A DNA stretch of 28,638 nucleotides. Source: Chlamydomonas sphaeroides (Eukaryota; Chlorophyta; Chlorophyceae; Chlamydomonadales; Chlamydomonadaceae). Both the position numbers and the translations under genes were made by a program. The notes beneath the pieces are model-generated. The model was given only the letters and a program-made list of their open reading frames with translations, ran no database searches and was not told the origin of the DNA. Of this stretch, positions 19,801 to 28,638 are shown in pieces (positions within the stretch are counted from its first letter, which is position 1; every line of letters begins with the position of its first letter). The DNA is taken from NCBI GenBank assembly GCA_001662425.1, contig BDDC01001319.1:1-28638 (forward strand). The letters run 5' to 3'.

Positions 19801-22800
19801 GCAGCCGCCCTTCCTCGCCGCCGCCATCGCCGCCCAGCTCCAGCCGTGCGGCGCCAGGCCCGGCGGCGCGTGATGCTGCGGCGCCGCACGCGGCGCCTGC
19901 CGCCCGCCGCCGCCGCGGGTCCGCAGGCAGCCGTGGGTCGTGCGGAGCCGGGCCGCCGCCGCCGCCGCCGCTGCCTGCGGCTCCGGCGGAGCCGCCGCCG
20001 CCGCTGCCGCGGGCTCCGGGCTCTGGCAGCGCCGCAGCCAGCAGCTGCAGGCCCAGGGCCAGGCAGCCGGCCGCGGTGCGCCGTGCTGCGCCGCCGCTGC
20101 CCGCAGACTGACACGCGCCGCCATGGCGCTCCTCCGCGGCACTTGCCTCGGCGGCGGCGCACGGCGCCGGGCCGTCGGCGCCAGAGCGCAGCCCGGCGGC
20201 ACCAGCGCTGCCGAGGAGGGAGGTGCCGTCGACGAGCGCCGCCGCCGCCTCCGCCGCCGCCAGCGCGGCTGCGAGGAGGTCGAGCAGGACTGCAAGCTCG
20301 CCGCGGCAGCGGCCGGCAGCGGAGGCGGGGCTGGCGGCGGCGACAGCAGCGGCGGGCGGCCGCGGCTTGTTGGGGCCGGCGGCGGCGGCCGTTTGGCCTT
20401 CGTGGGAGGGGCGGGCGAGCTGCAGGCACAGCAGCACTGCGGGGCACGGGCGGCACAATAGGGGAGGCAGGGTGGGGATGCACTGGGATAACGGGAGGGC
20501 GAGGTGGAGGATGCGACAGTTAGCATTAGGCACAGCTGGAAGCGGTACGACAGAGGGTCGGGGCCGAGCTGCCGCCACGCAGACTGGCGGGCGGTCCTAC
20601 CGGGACCTTGCAGCGCCGCCGCTAAAAACGCTTGCACAGAATCGGAAAGAAACAGTATGCATGATGCATTGTTAAAGCGGGCGCACCGCGCAGAGCCGCC
20701 GCCGCTCGCTCCATGCCCGCCGCCGTCGCCGCCGCCGCCGCCGCCAACGGCTCAGGGCCGCTGTCAACGCCATCGCGGTCACCCCCACCGCTGCCGCCGC
20801 CGCCGCCGCCGCCCTGCTCCGCCAGCACGGCGCACAGCTCCCGGAAGGCGGCCTGCCACAGGCCGCCCGCCAGGGCCGAGCCGTACAGCATGTCGCCCAC
20901 CAGCCGGCACGTGCCCGAGGCCCCGCCCTCCTTCCCCGCCCCCTGCTGACCCTCCCAGTCCACCTCCGCCCCTGCCCCCGCCGAAGAGCATCCCCCGGCC
21001 GACGCCAGGCTCTCCGCCACCAGCGCGTACAGCGGCGCGACGGCGGCGGCGTCGACGGCGCCGTCGGCGTCAGCCGGTAGGCGCAGGCCGCCGGCCAGCC
21101 GCCGCCGCGCGGTGCGGCTGATGCGGATGCCGTCAGCGGCGCCTCCGGCGTCAGCGGGGGAGTCGTCAGAGGCAGAGGCAGAGCAGGAGACTCGCCGTCG
21201 TGGCGGGCGTGGCAGGAGGCGGGCGAGTAGCTGCTGTGGCTGCAGGGCGGTGGGCAGCGCCGCCAGCACCTCCTGCAGCAGCTGCGGGGGCAGCAGCAGC
21301 GGCAGCAGCGGGTGCGGCAGCGGGGCCGGGGCCGGGTTATGCAGCGGCGAGCCGTGCCCCTCCTGCATCCAGCACCTCCATCCGCTGCCCCCATGCTCCC
21401 TCCCTCACCTCCCCTGAGCCGCGCCCTCGTCAGGAGCAGCGCCCTCCGCAGCCCCTGCTCTCCCCCTGCTCTGCTCCTCCTTGCCACCTGCCCTCGCCTC
21501 CATCCCCCCACCTGCGCCGCGCCCTCGTCGTACAGCGGCGAGCCGTGGCCCGCATCCGCCAGGCAGCACACCTCGCCCAGGCACCGCTCGGCAGCCAGGC
21601 AGCACACCTCGCGCAGGCACCAGCCACCGGCCAGGCGGGCCGCGGGGCTGTCGCCGGCGGGGGCCGAGGGCCAGGCGCCGGCGGCGGCGGCGGCGGCAGG
21701 CGCCTGGCCGCGCCCGGGCCTTCCGGGGCCACCGGGCCCCCCGGGGCCACCGGGCGCACCGGGCGCCTGCTGCGGCGTCAGCAGCTGCAGCAGCAGCTGC
21801 AGCGCGCGGGCTCGGACGGTGCGGGTGCGGTCCAGCAGGCTGAGGGGGGGTAGGAGGGCGGTGAGGGTAGGGCGGGGATGGGAGGGCGGCGTGGGGTGAT
21901 TGGAGGGCGGGCCGTGCAAGGGCGGAGCCTGGCGGCGCAGCAATGGGGTGCGCGCCACGGGGGTTGAAAGAACCCACACCGCACCCACCGGGCCTTGAGC
22001 GCCGGCAGCAACAGCTCCGTCAGGATGCGCCAGGCGCCGCCGCCGCCGCCGCGCCCGTGCCCAGGCCCCTCCCGCGCCTCGAGCAGCTGCTGCGGGCCCC
22101 GCGCCCCCTCGGGCCCCCTCGCCTGCGCCTGCTCCGCGCCCAGCAGTGCGGCCAGGGGGGCCAAGGCGGACGCCATGAGCGCCATGGCGCGGGCGCGGAC
22201 GGTGGCGTCGCCGTCGCAGGCTCCTGCGTGGGTCGAGGGCGTGGTTGCGGTTGGTTATCGACGTGCGTATGACGCGCGCGTATGCGCTTGTGTGGGAGAC
22301 CGGGCGCGCTTGCGCTTCGCGCAGCCTGAGCTCCGGCACCCGTGTCAGCGCACCTGCTGCCAGCAGAGCGAAGCCCAGCGCAGCGCACGAGGGGTCGGGG
22401 CGCGACGCGCCCTCGGCCGCGCCGCCGCCGGCGTCGGCGCCGGCGCCGGCGGCTGCGGCCGCCAGCTCGAGGAGCGCCTTGCGGCCGGCGGTGGGCGCCG
22501 CCGCAAAGCCGGGCGCCAGCACCTGCGGGCGGTCGGAGGCGGCCATGGGAGTGGGGAGGCGCGATTAGGCCCGCTCGTGCGCCCCACCCAAGCAGCACCG
22601 GGCCTCAGGTAGGCCCCGAGCTCCCGAGGCCACCCTGGCGGCTGCCTAGCACGCCTCACCCGCAGCGCCGAGGCGGCCACAGGGGCGGAGCCCAGCTGCA
22701 CCGCTGCGCCGCACACCGCCTGGCGCAGCAGCTCAGCAGACAGGCCGGCGGCGGCGGCGCCGGCCTGGGCGGCGGCGGCGCCCGGACGCGCGCGCTTGCC

Positions 22801-24996
22801 GCGGACCGTGCCAGCGCCGTCGGCGGCGGCGCCGCCGCCGGCGCTGCCGTCGGCGGCGGCAGCAGGCAGCAGCGCGCAGCGCAGCAGCACGCGCACGCCC
22901 AGCGGGCCGCCGCCAGGGTCGCGATCAAATGCGAGCAGCAGCGCCTCCGTCAGCAGCGACAGGACGCTGGAGGCGCCAGCAGCCCCGGCCCCAGCCCCAG
23001 CGCCGCCAGCGGCGGCGGCGCCGGGTGTCTGTGCTGGCTGCGGCGGCGCCGCGGCGCCTGCGGGGCCGGCGGCCGCGGCGGTCAGCTCCCCCAGCAGACG
23101 CTCTAGGCTTCCGCCGCAGCGAGCGCCTGCTCCTCCTCCTCCTCCTTCCTGCTGGAGCCCATGCGGCTGCTGTCCTGCGGCCGCCTCGGCCAGGGCCAGG
23201 CTGCATACGACGCCTGCGGGGGCGGGGCGGCGGCGCCGCCACCGGCGATCAGCACCGGGGCTGCGACACGAGCAGCAGCAGGCGCTGAGGCAGAGGGGCG
23301 CCAGAGGAGACCCCGACCTGCCAGGTGTGCACCTCAGCAAGCGCTGCCGTGCGCTGCAGTGTGCGTTTGTGCGGCTGCCGAGGCAGCTGTTGTGGGGGCG
23401 CGGCCGCCAGGTGGCGGCGCCACGCTTGGCAGCGCTAGGGGAAGCGAGAGCTGCCTTGGGCCGAGGCGCGTCGGCCCCAGGAACGCCGCGCGCGCCGCGG
23501 GGGCACGACGGCGCTACGGGTCGGGCCCCCACCTGCCAGGTGTGCGCGTGCAGCGGCCAGCGCTGCGCGCTGCGCGGCGGGCGGCTTGGCGGGCAGGCGG
23601 GCGGCCCACAGCAGCGAGGGCTGCGTGAGCAGCTGCGGTGGGGTCGGGGGCCGGAGCGGTCGCCGGGGCCGAAACGGGCAGGGTGAGCGCGGCGGACACG
23701 CACTATGCTAGTTGAACCACAAAACGAACACACTGACAAGTCGTGTCGAGAGCCTCATCTTCCACGGTTTGTCCGGACCCCGGCCCCCCGCTCCCGCCCC
23801 ACGACGCCGCTCTCACCTCCACCACCGCCCTCGCCTCCAGCGCCGACGCCAATGCCAGCCGCCGCTCCCACACCACCCGACCCACATCGTCCAGCACGCC
23901 CGCCGCCGCCTGTAGCGCTGCCGCCCAGGCGGCGCCCGACGCAGCGCCGCCGCCACCGCCGCCGCCAGCACCGCTCCCACCGCCGCCGCCATCGCTGCCG
24001 TGTTCGTCCTCCTCGTCGCTGCCTGCGCCGCCGCCGGCGCGCCGCTTGGCTCCAACACCGCGGCCGCCGCGGCCCCGGCCCCGGCCCCGACCGCGTGCCC
24101 CCGAGCTGCCGCGCCGTGATGCCGCGGCGGACAGGTCGGTGCCGTCGCGAGCTTGGCAGCCGGCCTCAGTGCCGAGCTGTCGTGGGGGCAGCGGCGCAGC
24201 CGGGGTCACGGTCATCAGGTTTGTAGCAATGGGAGCAGGAGGCGTGGTGGGGGCTGCATGGAGGGTGCATGCGAGTGAAGCCGAACGGCCATGTGGGTCA
24301 TGTGGGTCGGCACGCTGACGCCTGGGTGTGGGAGGCCGCTTCGCTGCTGGGCCGGAGCGCTGCGGCAGGGCGCCCGCGGTGGAGGGGACAGCAGCCGAGC
24401 CGCCGCACCTGCACCAGCAGCTGCCCCGCTAAGAAGACCGCCAGCTTGATCGCCTCCTGGCAGCCGTGGCAATTGCTGTGCGGGCGGCGCAGGTCGCGGC
24501 CATGTGGGTCGGGCCAGGGCACCGCCGCCACTGCATAGATAGGCACCTCGGCGCCCTCGGCGTCGCTGTCGGCGTCGTCGGCGCGCTGGGCGCGACGCGC
24601 TGTCGCCGAGGCATCGTTGCGCTCGTGTTGCGCCGCGGCCTTGGCCAGCAGGGCCCGTATCTGGCTTAGCACGCTAGCAGCGAGGCCGAGCAGCGCGGCG
24701 TCGCGGGGCGCGCGGCCCAGCGCGACCCAGACCGCGTGCGCCGCGTCGATAGGGAATGCGCGATACCAGTCACCGCAAGCGCTATGTCCATCGCCAGGCC
24801 GCTGCTGCCTACTTGAGCTCGTGCTCTTGAGCCAGGCACGCAGCGACGCCGTGGACGCCGCGGCATCCGGCGCCGAGGCCGGCGGCAACGCGAAGAAGCC
24901 TCCGGCGAGGACATAGTCACCATACTCTGTCACTTGTCCCGACGACACAAGTTCGTCGAGGCTGGCAACTGGCAGGAACGGGCGCTCGATGAGCAT
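16185..24996 (-). CDS. Condensin CAP-D2-like HEAT-repeat protein
   Basis: Probably a condensin I non-SMC subunit acting in mitotic chromosome compaction. Exons in transcript order: 24409-24996, 23817-24176, 23533-23632, 22660-23213, 22354-22522, 21989-22223, 21512-21839, 20687-21362, 19724-20436, 18941-19558, 18279-18731, 17548-18063, 17111-17425, 16185-16532 (TAG). Phases agree at every join and give about 1990 residues. From memory of the family I recognise, in order, the N-terminal FLP...DELVSSGQV..Y block (about 7-26), an EAIKLAVFLAGQLL helix (about 182-195), a LLTQPSL segment (about 317), a DGDATVRARAMALMA block (about 594, family DGEN..RNA...MA) and LLDRTRTVRARALQLL (about 670, family D...VRS.VLQ). 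Exon 2 encodes a basic RGRGRG tail and an acidic SDEEDEH stretch. The C-terminal Cnd1 core (VRKTA..VLTHLILND type) is not visible, and the last exon is a poly-Ala/Pro tail ending GGGKRHRA. Any large HEAT protein is the alternative. Confidence 0.6.
16411..16470. repeat. GCG triplet repeat encoding poly-Ala
   Basis: An almost pure run of about 18 GCG/GCC triplets lies in the final exon of the CAP-D2-like gene. On the minus strand in the coding frame it encodes alanine. Such runs change length easily, so the number of residues may vary between individuals. Confidence 0.8.
16548..16577. repeat. GGGTCA hexamer repeat
   Basis: Four to five units of (A)GGGTC lie in the last intron of the CAP-D2-like gene, directly upstream (in the transcript) of the acceptor CTCCGGCAG of the final exon. 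On the transcript they read CCCTGA, so they form part of the polypyrimidine region. Confidence 0.7.
16638..16765. repeat. Two-copy imperfect tandem repeat, about 65 bases
   Basis: Each unit begins CTAGCC-CTGTGCTGACCC and continues CCCGCC-ATGCT and a CCACC block. It lies in the same intron as the AT palindrome and has no coding role. Confidence 0.6.
16809..16878. repeat. AT-rich palindrome bounded by GCGCGAAT/ATTCGCGC
   Basis: A run of about 56 bases of pure TA/AAT repeats is enclosed by GCGCGAAT on the left and ATTCGCGC on the right. The whole 70-base block is a near-perfect inverted repeat in otherwise GC-rich DNA. It lies in the last intron of the CAP-D2-like gene. Such tracts can extrude as cruciforms. 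Confidence 0.85.
21345..21560 (-). repeat. Coding segment repeated on both sides of an intron
   Basis: The end of CAP-D2-like exon 7 and the start of exon 8 share CAGCGGCGAGCCGTG on the + strand (about 21342-21356 and 21529-21546). On the protein they give HGSPLY and HGSPLH. Inside the intron, 21418-21433 also repeats the very 3' end of exon 7 (GCCGCGCCCTCGTC). The intron therefore lies between duplicated sequence. Confidence 0.65.
21558..21621 (-). repeat. In-frame 36-base duplication in exon 7
   Basis: Two copies (21558-21585 and 21594-21621) of GCCAGGCAGCACACCTCGC with an adjoining CAGGCACC differ at one position within the shared 28 bases. The period is 36 bases, so the duplication adds 12 residues: CLREVCCLAAER followed by CLGEVCCLADA. 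It lies in a Cys-rich part of the CAP-D2-like protein. Confidence 0.8.
23311..23336 (-). repeat. Decoy copy of CAP-D2-like exon 3 donor border
   Basis: The + strand reads GACCTGCCAGGTGTGCACCT, matching the real end of exon 3 with its donor at 23530-23549 (CACCTGCCAGGTGTGCGCGT). It lies about 200 bases into the intron downstream of exon 3. On the transcript it reads CACACCTGGCAG|GTC, so the GT is kept. Confidence 0.65.
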
Positions 24997-25660
24997 GTTT
25001 GCCAAGGTACCGCGACGATACCCCTAGCGGTATGATCACTGCATCTGCTAGATAGCTATGCAACTCATATCTTGAGTATGTGGACTCAGGCGAGAGGCAG
25101 AAGTTGGTTTCTCTGCCGCTTTTGCTTTTGGCGGGAACCCGGGCAACGCCCCCTTGATTGGTCCCTCAACAGCATCCCTAAAACAAGAAAATGTATGGAA
25201 TCGTTCCATCGAAAACTTTCAACAAAGCGTGCGACCGCTGCTCTTCTCCCGGTCTGCAGCAAAGAGTCCACCCCTAGCCTTGGCGACGGCTATACATAGC
25301 CAGTAACCTTGTGTTCGTTTTCGACATGTGCCAGCTCGCATGGAGCTCGGCTGTGCAACATCCGGCAGGCGCCGACCGGAAGGCGACCAGCCGCAGATGC
25401 CCGATGCAGCACTGCGAACGCTACTTAGGGCGACAGTGTGGCTCTCGCCCTTCACATCAACTAGTTCAGCCAGGTAGCAAGCTCCCACATCCTAGCTAGG
25501 AGTACGCGAACATTTGCAAGCGCCCCTGGCGCCCACCGCGACGGTTCGGCTCCTCGGCAAGTAACCCCGCACGGGTATCCACTTTAAATCATCCGGCACA
25601 TTTGAACCCTGAAGGCTAGTTGGCATTAGGGAGGGTGTCATCGCACCTGGTTGCGGCGAC
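24997..25660. other. Divergent promoter region
   Basis: The CAP-D2-like gene (-) and the gametolysin-like gene (+) start at opposite ends of this 664-base stretch, so it must contain both promoters. It is clearly less GC-rich than the exons. At 25288-25301 lies a near-perfect palindrome GGCTATACATAGCC with a TATA-like core. Another dyad (GATACC...GGTATGATC) lies at 25016-25036, just upstream of the CAP-D2-like start. No gene is seen. Confidence 0.5.
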
Positions 25661-28638
25661 ATGCGTGCGCATGTGCGGCTCGCAGCCGCGCTGGTAGCCC
25701 TGCTACATGTAGCGGCAGCGGCCTCCACACCAAGCATCGACAGCGTGGAAGGTGCGAACGCCGTCCGCACTGGCCGAGAAGTGGGCGGGACGCTTACCCC
25801 GCAGAGGCATCCCGCGACCCCATCGCGCCTCAGCCCCTTGGTTCCCTCTCCCTTCCCCTTCCCCACATTTGCCCCCTCCGCCATCCTCCGCAGTCACCGG
25901 CTCCATCGCGGTCATGGCCGGCTTCCGCCTCATGCGCGGCGGTCGCGTGCTGGCCGAGGATGCCGACGCCGACGCCGCCGACCTCGACCGCGACGGCACA
26001 TCGCTGCACACGCACCTGAAGGCCGTGGAGCTGCGCTGCCCCGACTACCTGGACCCCGATTCCGGACTGCCGGCGCCGCACCCCGACTGCCAGCTCTCGG
26101 CCACTCGGCTGGCGGTGGGCGACGCGGCGACGGCGCTGCAGGAGCGCGAGCGCCTGCTGACAGGCGATGAGGTGCAGGTGCGCGGCAGCGGCTCTCTCCC
26201 GTCTCCGGGCCTGACCGTCGTGCGATGAACAAACTGAAAGAACACATGCACACATCACGATGTCGAGTGACTGCCATAGGCGGCCCTTTGCGTGCGTGCC
26301 CGGCCTGCCAGCAAGCTGCCGCCGCCGCCGCCGCCGCCGACCTGCGCCCCGGCTGCTGCAGGTCACGTTCGCGCCGGGCGGCGCGGAGGATGGCGACGCC
26401 CAGCGGCGGCGGCACCGCCGGCTGCTGCAGGCCCGCGGGCCCCGGCTGGCGCCCGTGCCCAGCTCCCTGCGCGTGCTGGGGCGCAACACGCAAAAGGAGG
26501 TGCGCCGAGCCGCGCCGCTCACAACCCCGCGGCCCTCCCGTCGCTGCGGACCGGTACAGCTGCATGCTGTGAGCTCCCACGCCGCTGCAACGACCCCCGG
26601 CGGCCGGCCAGTGGGCCCTTATGGGGCCGTGTGCCTCGTGCCTTGTGCTCGCCAGCAGGCCACACCCGCGCACCCGCCGCCCCGGACCTCCTGCTCCGTG
26701 CCACCTGCCGCCTGCCGCCCTCCTGCCCGATGCCCAGATCTTCACGGGCGAGCGCATCCGGCTGCGCACCACCGTGTACATCCTGGACTTCTGCGGCTGG
26801 CAGAACCCCGTGCGCAGCGCAGAGGTGCGCGGCGGGGCGGGGGCCGGGATCGCGTGGGAGCAGGAGGGCAGCGCAGGGCGGGGACGGCCGCGGCCGCGGT
26901 CGCGGCCGCGGTAGGGCTGGGTCCCTAGCCTGCTGTCCGGCTCCTGCACGGTCGTGCGCGCTGGGCTCCTCCTTACCATGCGCCCCCGCCCCCGGCCCCG
27001 GCCCCCAACAGGAGTACCGGCGCTACATGTCGGCCAACGCCGAGGGCGGCTCGGTGGAGAACAACCTGCAGCGCTACTACGAGACGTGAGGCCGGGGGAG
27101 CGGGGCCGGGGAGGAGGGGGCCGGGGAGGAGCGGGCCGGGGAGGAGCGGGCCGGGGAGGAGCGGGCCGGGGAGGAGCGGGCCGGGGAGGCGGCACACACC
27201 GGTACCTGGTAGCCCGAAACCCACACTTTCCCCTCCCGCTCCCCTGCCTGCCCTCCCTACGCCCCACGCCAGCTGCTCCTACAACAAGACCTCGTTCGAC
27301 CCCGCGGACGTGCTGGTGCTGGGGCCCCTGGAGCTGCCCTGCAGCGGCACCGTGGGCAGGGGCTACTTTGAAAAGGTGGGCACACCGTACTGGGTGGGTG
27401 GGGGCAGCGCTGAGACAGCAGCACCAGTCGCACGTGGGGCCGGCGGCGGGCGTGGGGTACTGGATGCAATGGGCAAGAGGGCACCGTCCCGGACCGGCCC
27501 CTGCCAGAGCCTCCCTCCCGGCCCAGTGCAAGCCCCGCTTGGCCCCAACCCCCGCCAGTCCGTGCCGCGCCCCTTGGCCCCCCTGGGGCTCCACACGTCC
27601 CCCCCTTCGCTCCTCTCCTGTCCCCCACCCGCAGCCCTTCAACGCCTCCGCCTACTGCGGCGCCGCCGAGCAGCAGTACTGGGTGGCGGCGGCGGAGGAG
27701 GCGGCGCGGCAGGTGGGCGGGCGGGCGGGGCGGGTGGAGCGAGGGGCACACGGTACGTGCGTCCGCGGAGCGGCACAGTCCCAAGCGGCGAGTGCCGTGT
27801 TCCCCCCGGGCCATACGCCGTTCGAGTCCTTGTATGTTTGCCCCTGAAAGTGATCCGTGCGCCGGAATGATAGGGGTTGGGGATAAAGGGCTTGGTGAAC
27901 CAACCTGGGCAGGGACAACGGCCAAAGGCGGCGCAAAGGCGCGGGCCGCTGTGCGTATTCCTGACACCGACACACGGACACACTGACCCGCCCTTTCCCC
28001 CTCCCTCCCTCCGCCCGCAGGCGGCGCTGGAGGACCCGGCCGCCGCCCGCGTCATGGAGTGGGCCACCCGCCGCCGCGCCGTAGTGCTGCTGCCCCAGCA
28101 GGTGCGGCTGACGTACGGCGCACGGCGTACGGCGTGGCGCGGTGTGCGGGTTAGGGTGCCGGAATGGCACGCACGGGACCGGATTGGTACGGCAGTTCGG
28201 CGACAGCTCGACACGGTCCCTACCCCCGCGCACGTGACGCGAGCCGCCGTCAGGCTCCCACCCCCGCCCCGCTGCCCGGCCCTCGTCTCGCCCCTAGGTG
28301 CGGTGCGGCTGGGCGGGCCTCGCGGATGTGGGCTGCACCGGCGCACTGTGCCGCAGCTTCATAAAGGTGCGGCCGGAGTGTATGCGTTCACCTCATGTGC
28401 GTCTGTCTTACTTACATTGAATAGACAGACTTGTTATTCATATTTAACGGAATGCGAGTACGCAGCTTCATCAAGGCGGGGCCGCTGGGATAAAGACCCA
28501 TTACTGTGTCTGAGAACAGCTGCCCCCTACGCCTTGCCCCACGTCCCCACCGCCACTCACGCGCATGCTACCATGCCCCCATGCCCCCATGCCCCCATGC
28601 CCCCATGCCCCCATGCCCCCATGCCCCCATGCCCCCAT
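25661..28638 (+). CDS. Gametolysin-like metalloprotease (peptidase M11), 3' truncated by window
   Basis: Gametolysins are secreted zinc proteases that digest the Hyp-rich algal cell wall. Nine exons join in phase: 25661-25751, 25894-26177, 26362-26499, 26738-26824, 27012-27085, 27273-27375, 27635-27712, 28021-28101 and 28298-28366; more must follow. The first 335 residues are seen. Residues 1-21 (MRAHVRLAAALVALLHVAAAA) are a signal peptide. Residues of about 30-170 fit a propeptide. Family blocks follow: RLRTTVYILDFCG (about 178), ENNLQRYYETCSYNKTSFDP (about 216), LGPLELPCSG, then CGWAGLADVGCTGALCRSF (about 315), which precedes the metal site in M11 proteins. The HExxH-type zinc motif lies beyond the right edge, so activity cannot be judged. 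NKTS and NAS are possible N-glycosylation sites. The start ATG gives the signal peptide directly. The gene is divergent from the CAP-D2-like gene. Confidence 0.8.
27091..27190. repeat. 15-base tandem repeat in a gametolysin-like intron
   Basis: About six copies of GGCCGGGGAGGAGCG begin just after the donor AC|GTGAGG of exon 5 at 27085. The units are nearly identical, so the array is probably young and variable in length. It is G-rich on the transcribed strand. Confidence 0.85.
28461..28490 (+). repeat. Decoy copy of gametolysin-like exon 9 donor border
   Basis: CGCAGCTTCATCAAGGCGGGGCCG-like sequence repeats the real end of exon 9 and its donor at 28351-28375 (CGCAGCTTCATAAAGGTGCG). It lies about 110 bases downstream. 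In the copy the donor GT has become GC, so it is probably inactive. Confidence 0.75.
28572..28638. repeat. 9-base minisatellite CATGCCCCC, running off the window
   Basis: At least seven perfect copies of CATGCCCCC end the window. They lie in what should be intron 9 of the gametolysin-like gene. The array continues beyond the right edge, so its length is unknown; it may also be where an assembly contig stops. Confidence 0.9.

Noticed and set aside
26402..26431. Second GGCTGCTGCAG acceptor-like site in gametolysin-like exon 3
   Set aside because: It resembles the real acceptor at 26351-26361, but the reading frame is continuous through it and exon 3 joins in phase from 26362, so I treat it as coding.
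27812..27830. tRNA T-loop-like GTTCGAGTCC
   Set aside because: The flanks do not form a T-stem or acceptor stem and no matching A-box region is present.
28572..28638. CRISPR-like array
   Set aside because: The repeats are 9 bases with no spacers: a simple minisatellite in a eukaryotic intron.

Overview
This window looks like nuclear DNA from a very GC-rich chlorophyte green alga (Chlamydomonadales/Sphaeropleales type). By eye it is roughly 70% GC. The genes are split into many small exons by GT-AG introns that nearly always begin GTG, exons carry long Ala/Gly/Pro runs, and one gene is a gametolysin-type (peptidase M11) protein typical of volvocine algae. The species cannot be named from the sequence. 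Nothing bacterial, viral or organellar was seen.

Layout: (1) positions 104-667, + strand, the last two coding exons of an unrecognised gene that begins left of the window. (2) 1626-3264, + strand, a complete six-exon mitochondrial manganese superoxide dismutase. (3) 3265-4812, an apparently non-coding convergent intergenic region. (4) 4813-14983, - strand, a gene of about 21 exons for a tandem-GAF cyclic-nucleotide phosphodiesterase. (5) 14984-16184, its upstream region, with a TATA-like box, followed by the 3' flank of the next gene, with a TGTAA poly(A) signal. (6) 16185-24996, - strand, a 14-exon gene for a protein of about 1990 residues whose N-terminal third looks like condensin subunit CAP-D2, although no Cnd1 core was found. 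(7) 24997-25660, a divergent promoter region. (8) 25661 to the right edge, + strand, nine exons of a secreted gametolysin-like metalloprotease, cut off before its zinc site.

The genes do not form an operon. A cyclic-nucleotide phosphodiesterase and a gamete-wall lysin could both belong to a mating programme, since cAMP triggers gametolysin release in Chlamydomonas, but their proximity here may be chance.

The most unusual signal is in the introns. Many hold a degenerate copy of the end of a neighbouring exon together with its splice site: exon-3'-end plus donor, or acceptor plus exon-5'-end. I saw this independently in the phosphodiesterase, the CAP-D2-like gene and the gametolysin-like gene. 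It suggests repeated short tandem duplications across exon-intron borders, which is one proposed route of intron gain and lengthening, and it leaves decoy splice sites. One phosphodiesterase intron also holds a near-perfect 90-base hairpin, and one CAP-D2-like intron holds an AT-rich palindrome bounded by GCGCGAAT/ATTCGCGC. All exon boundaries were read by eye from GT-AG sites and reading phase; no transcript evidence was available.
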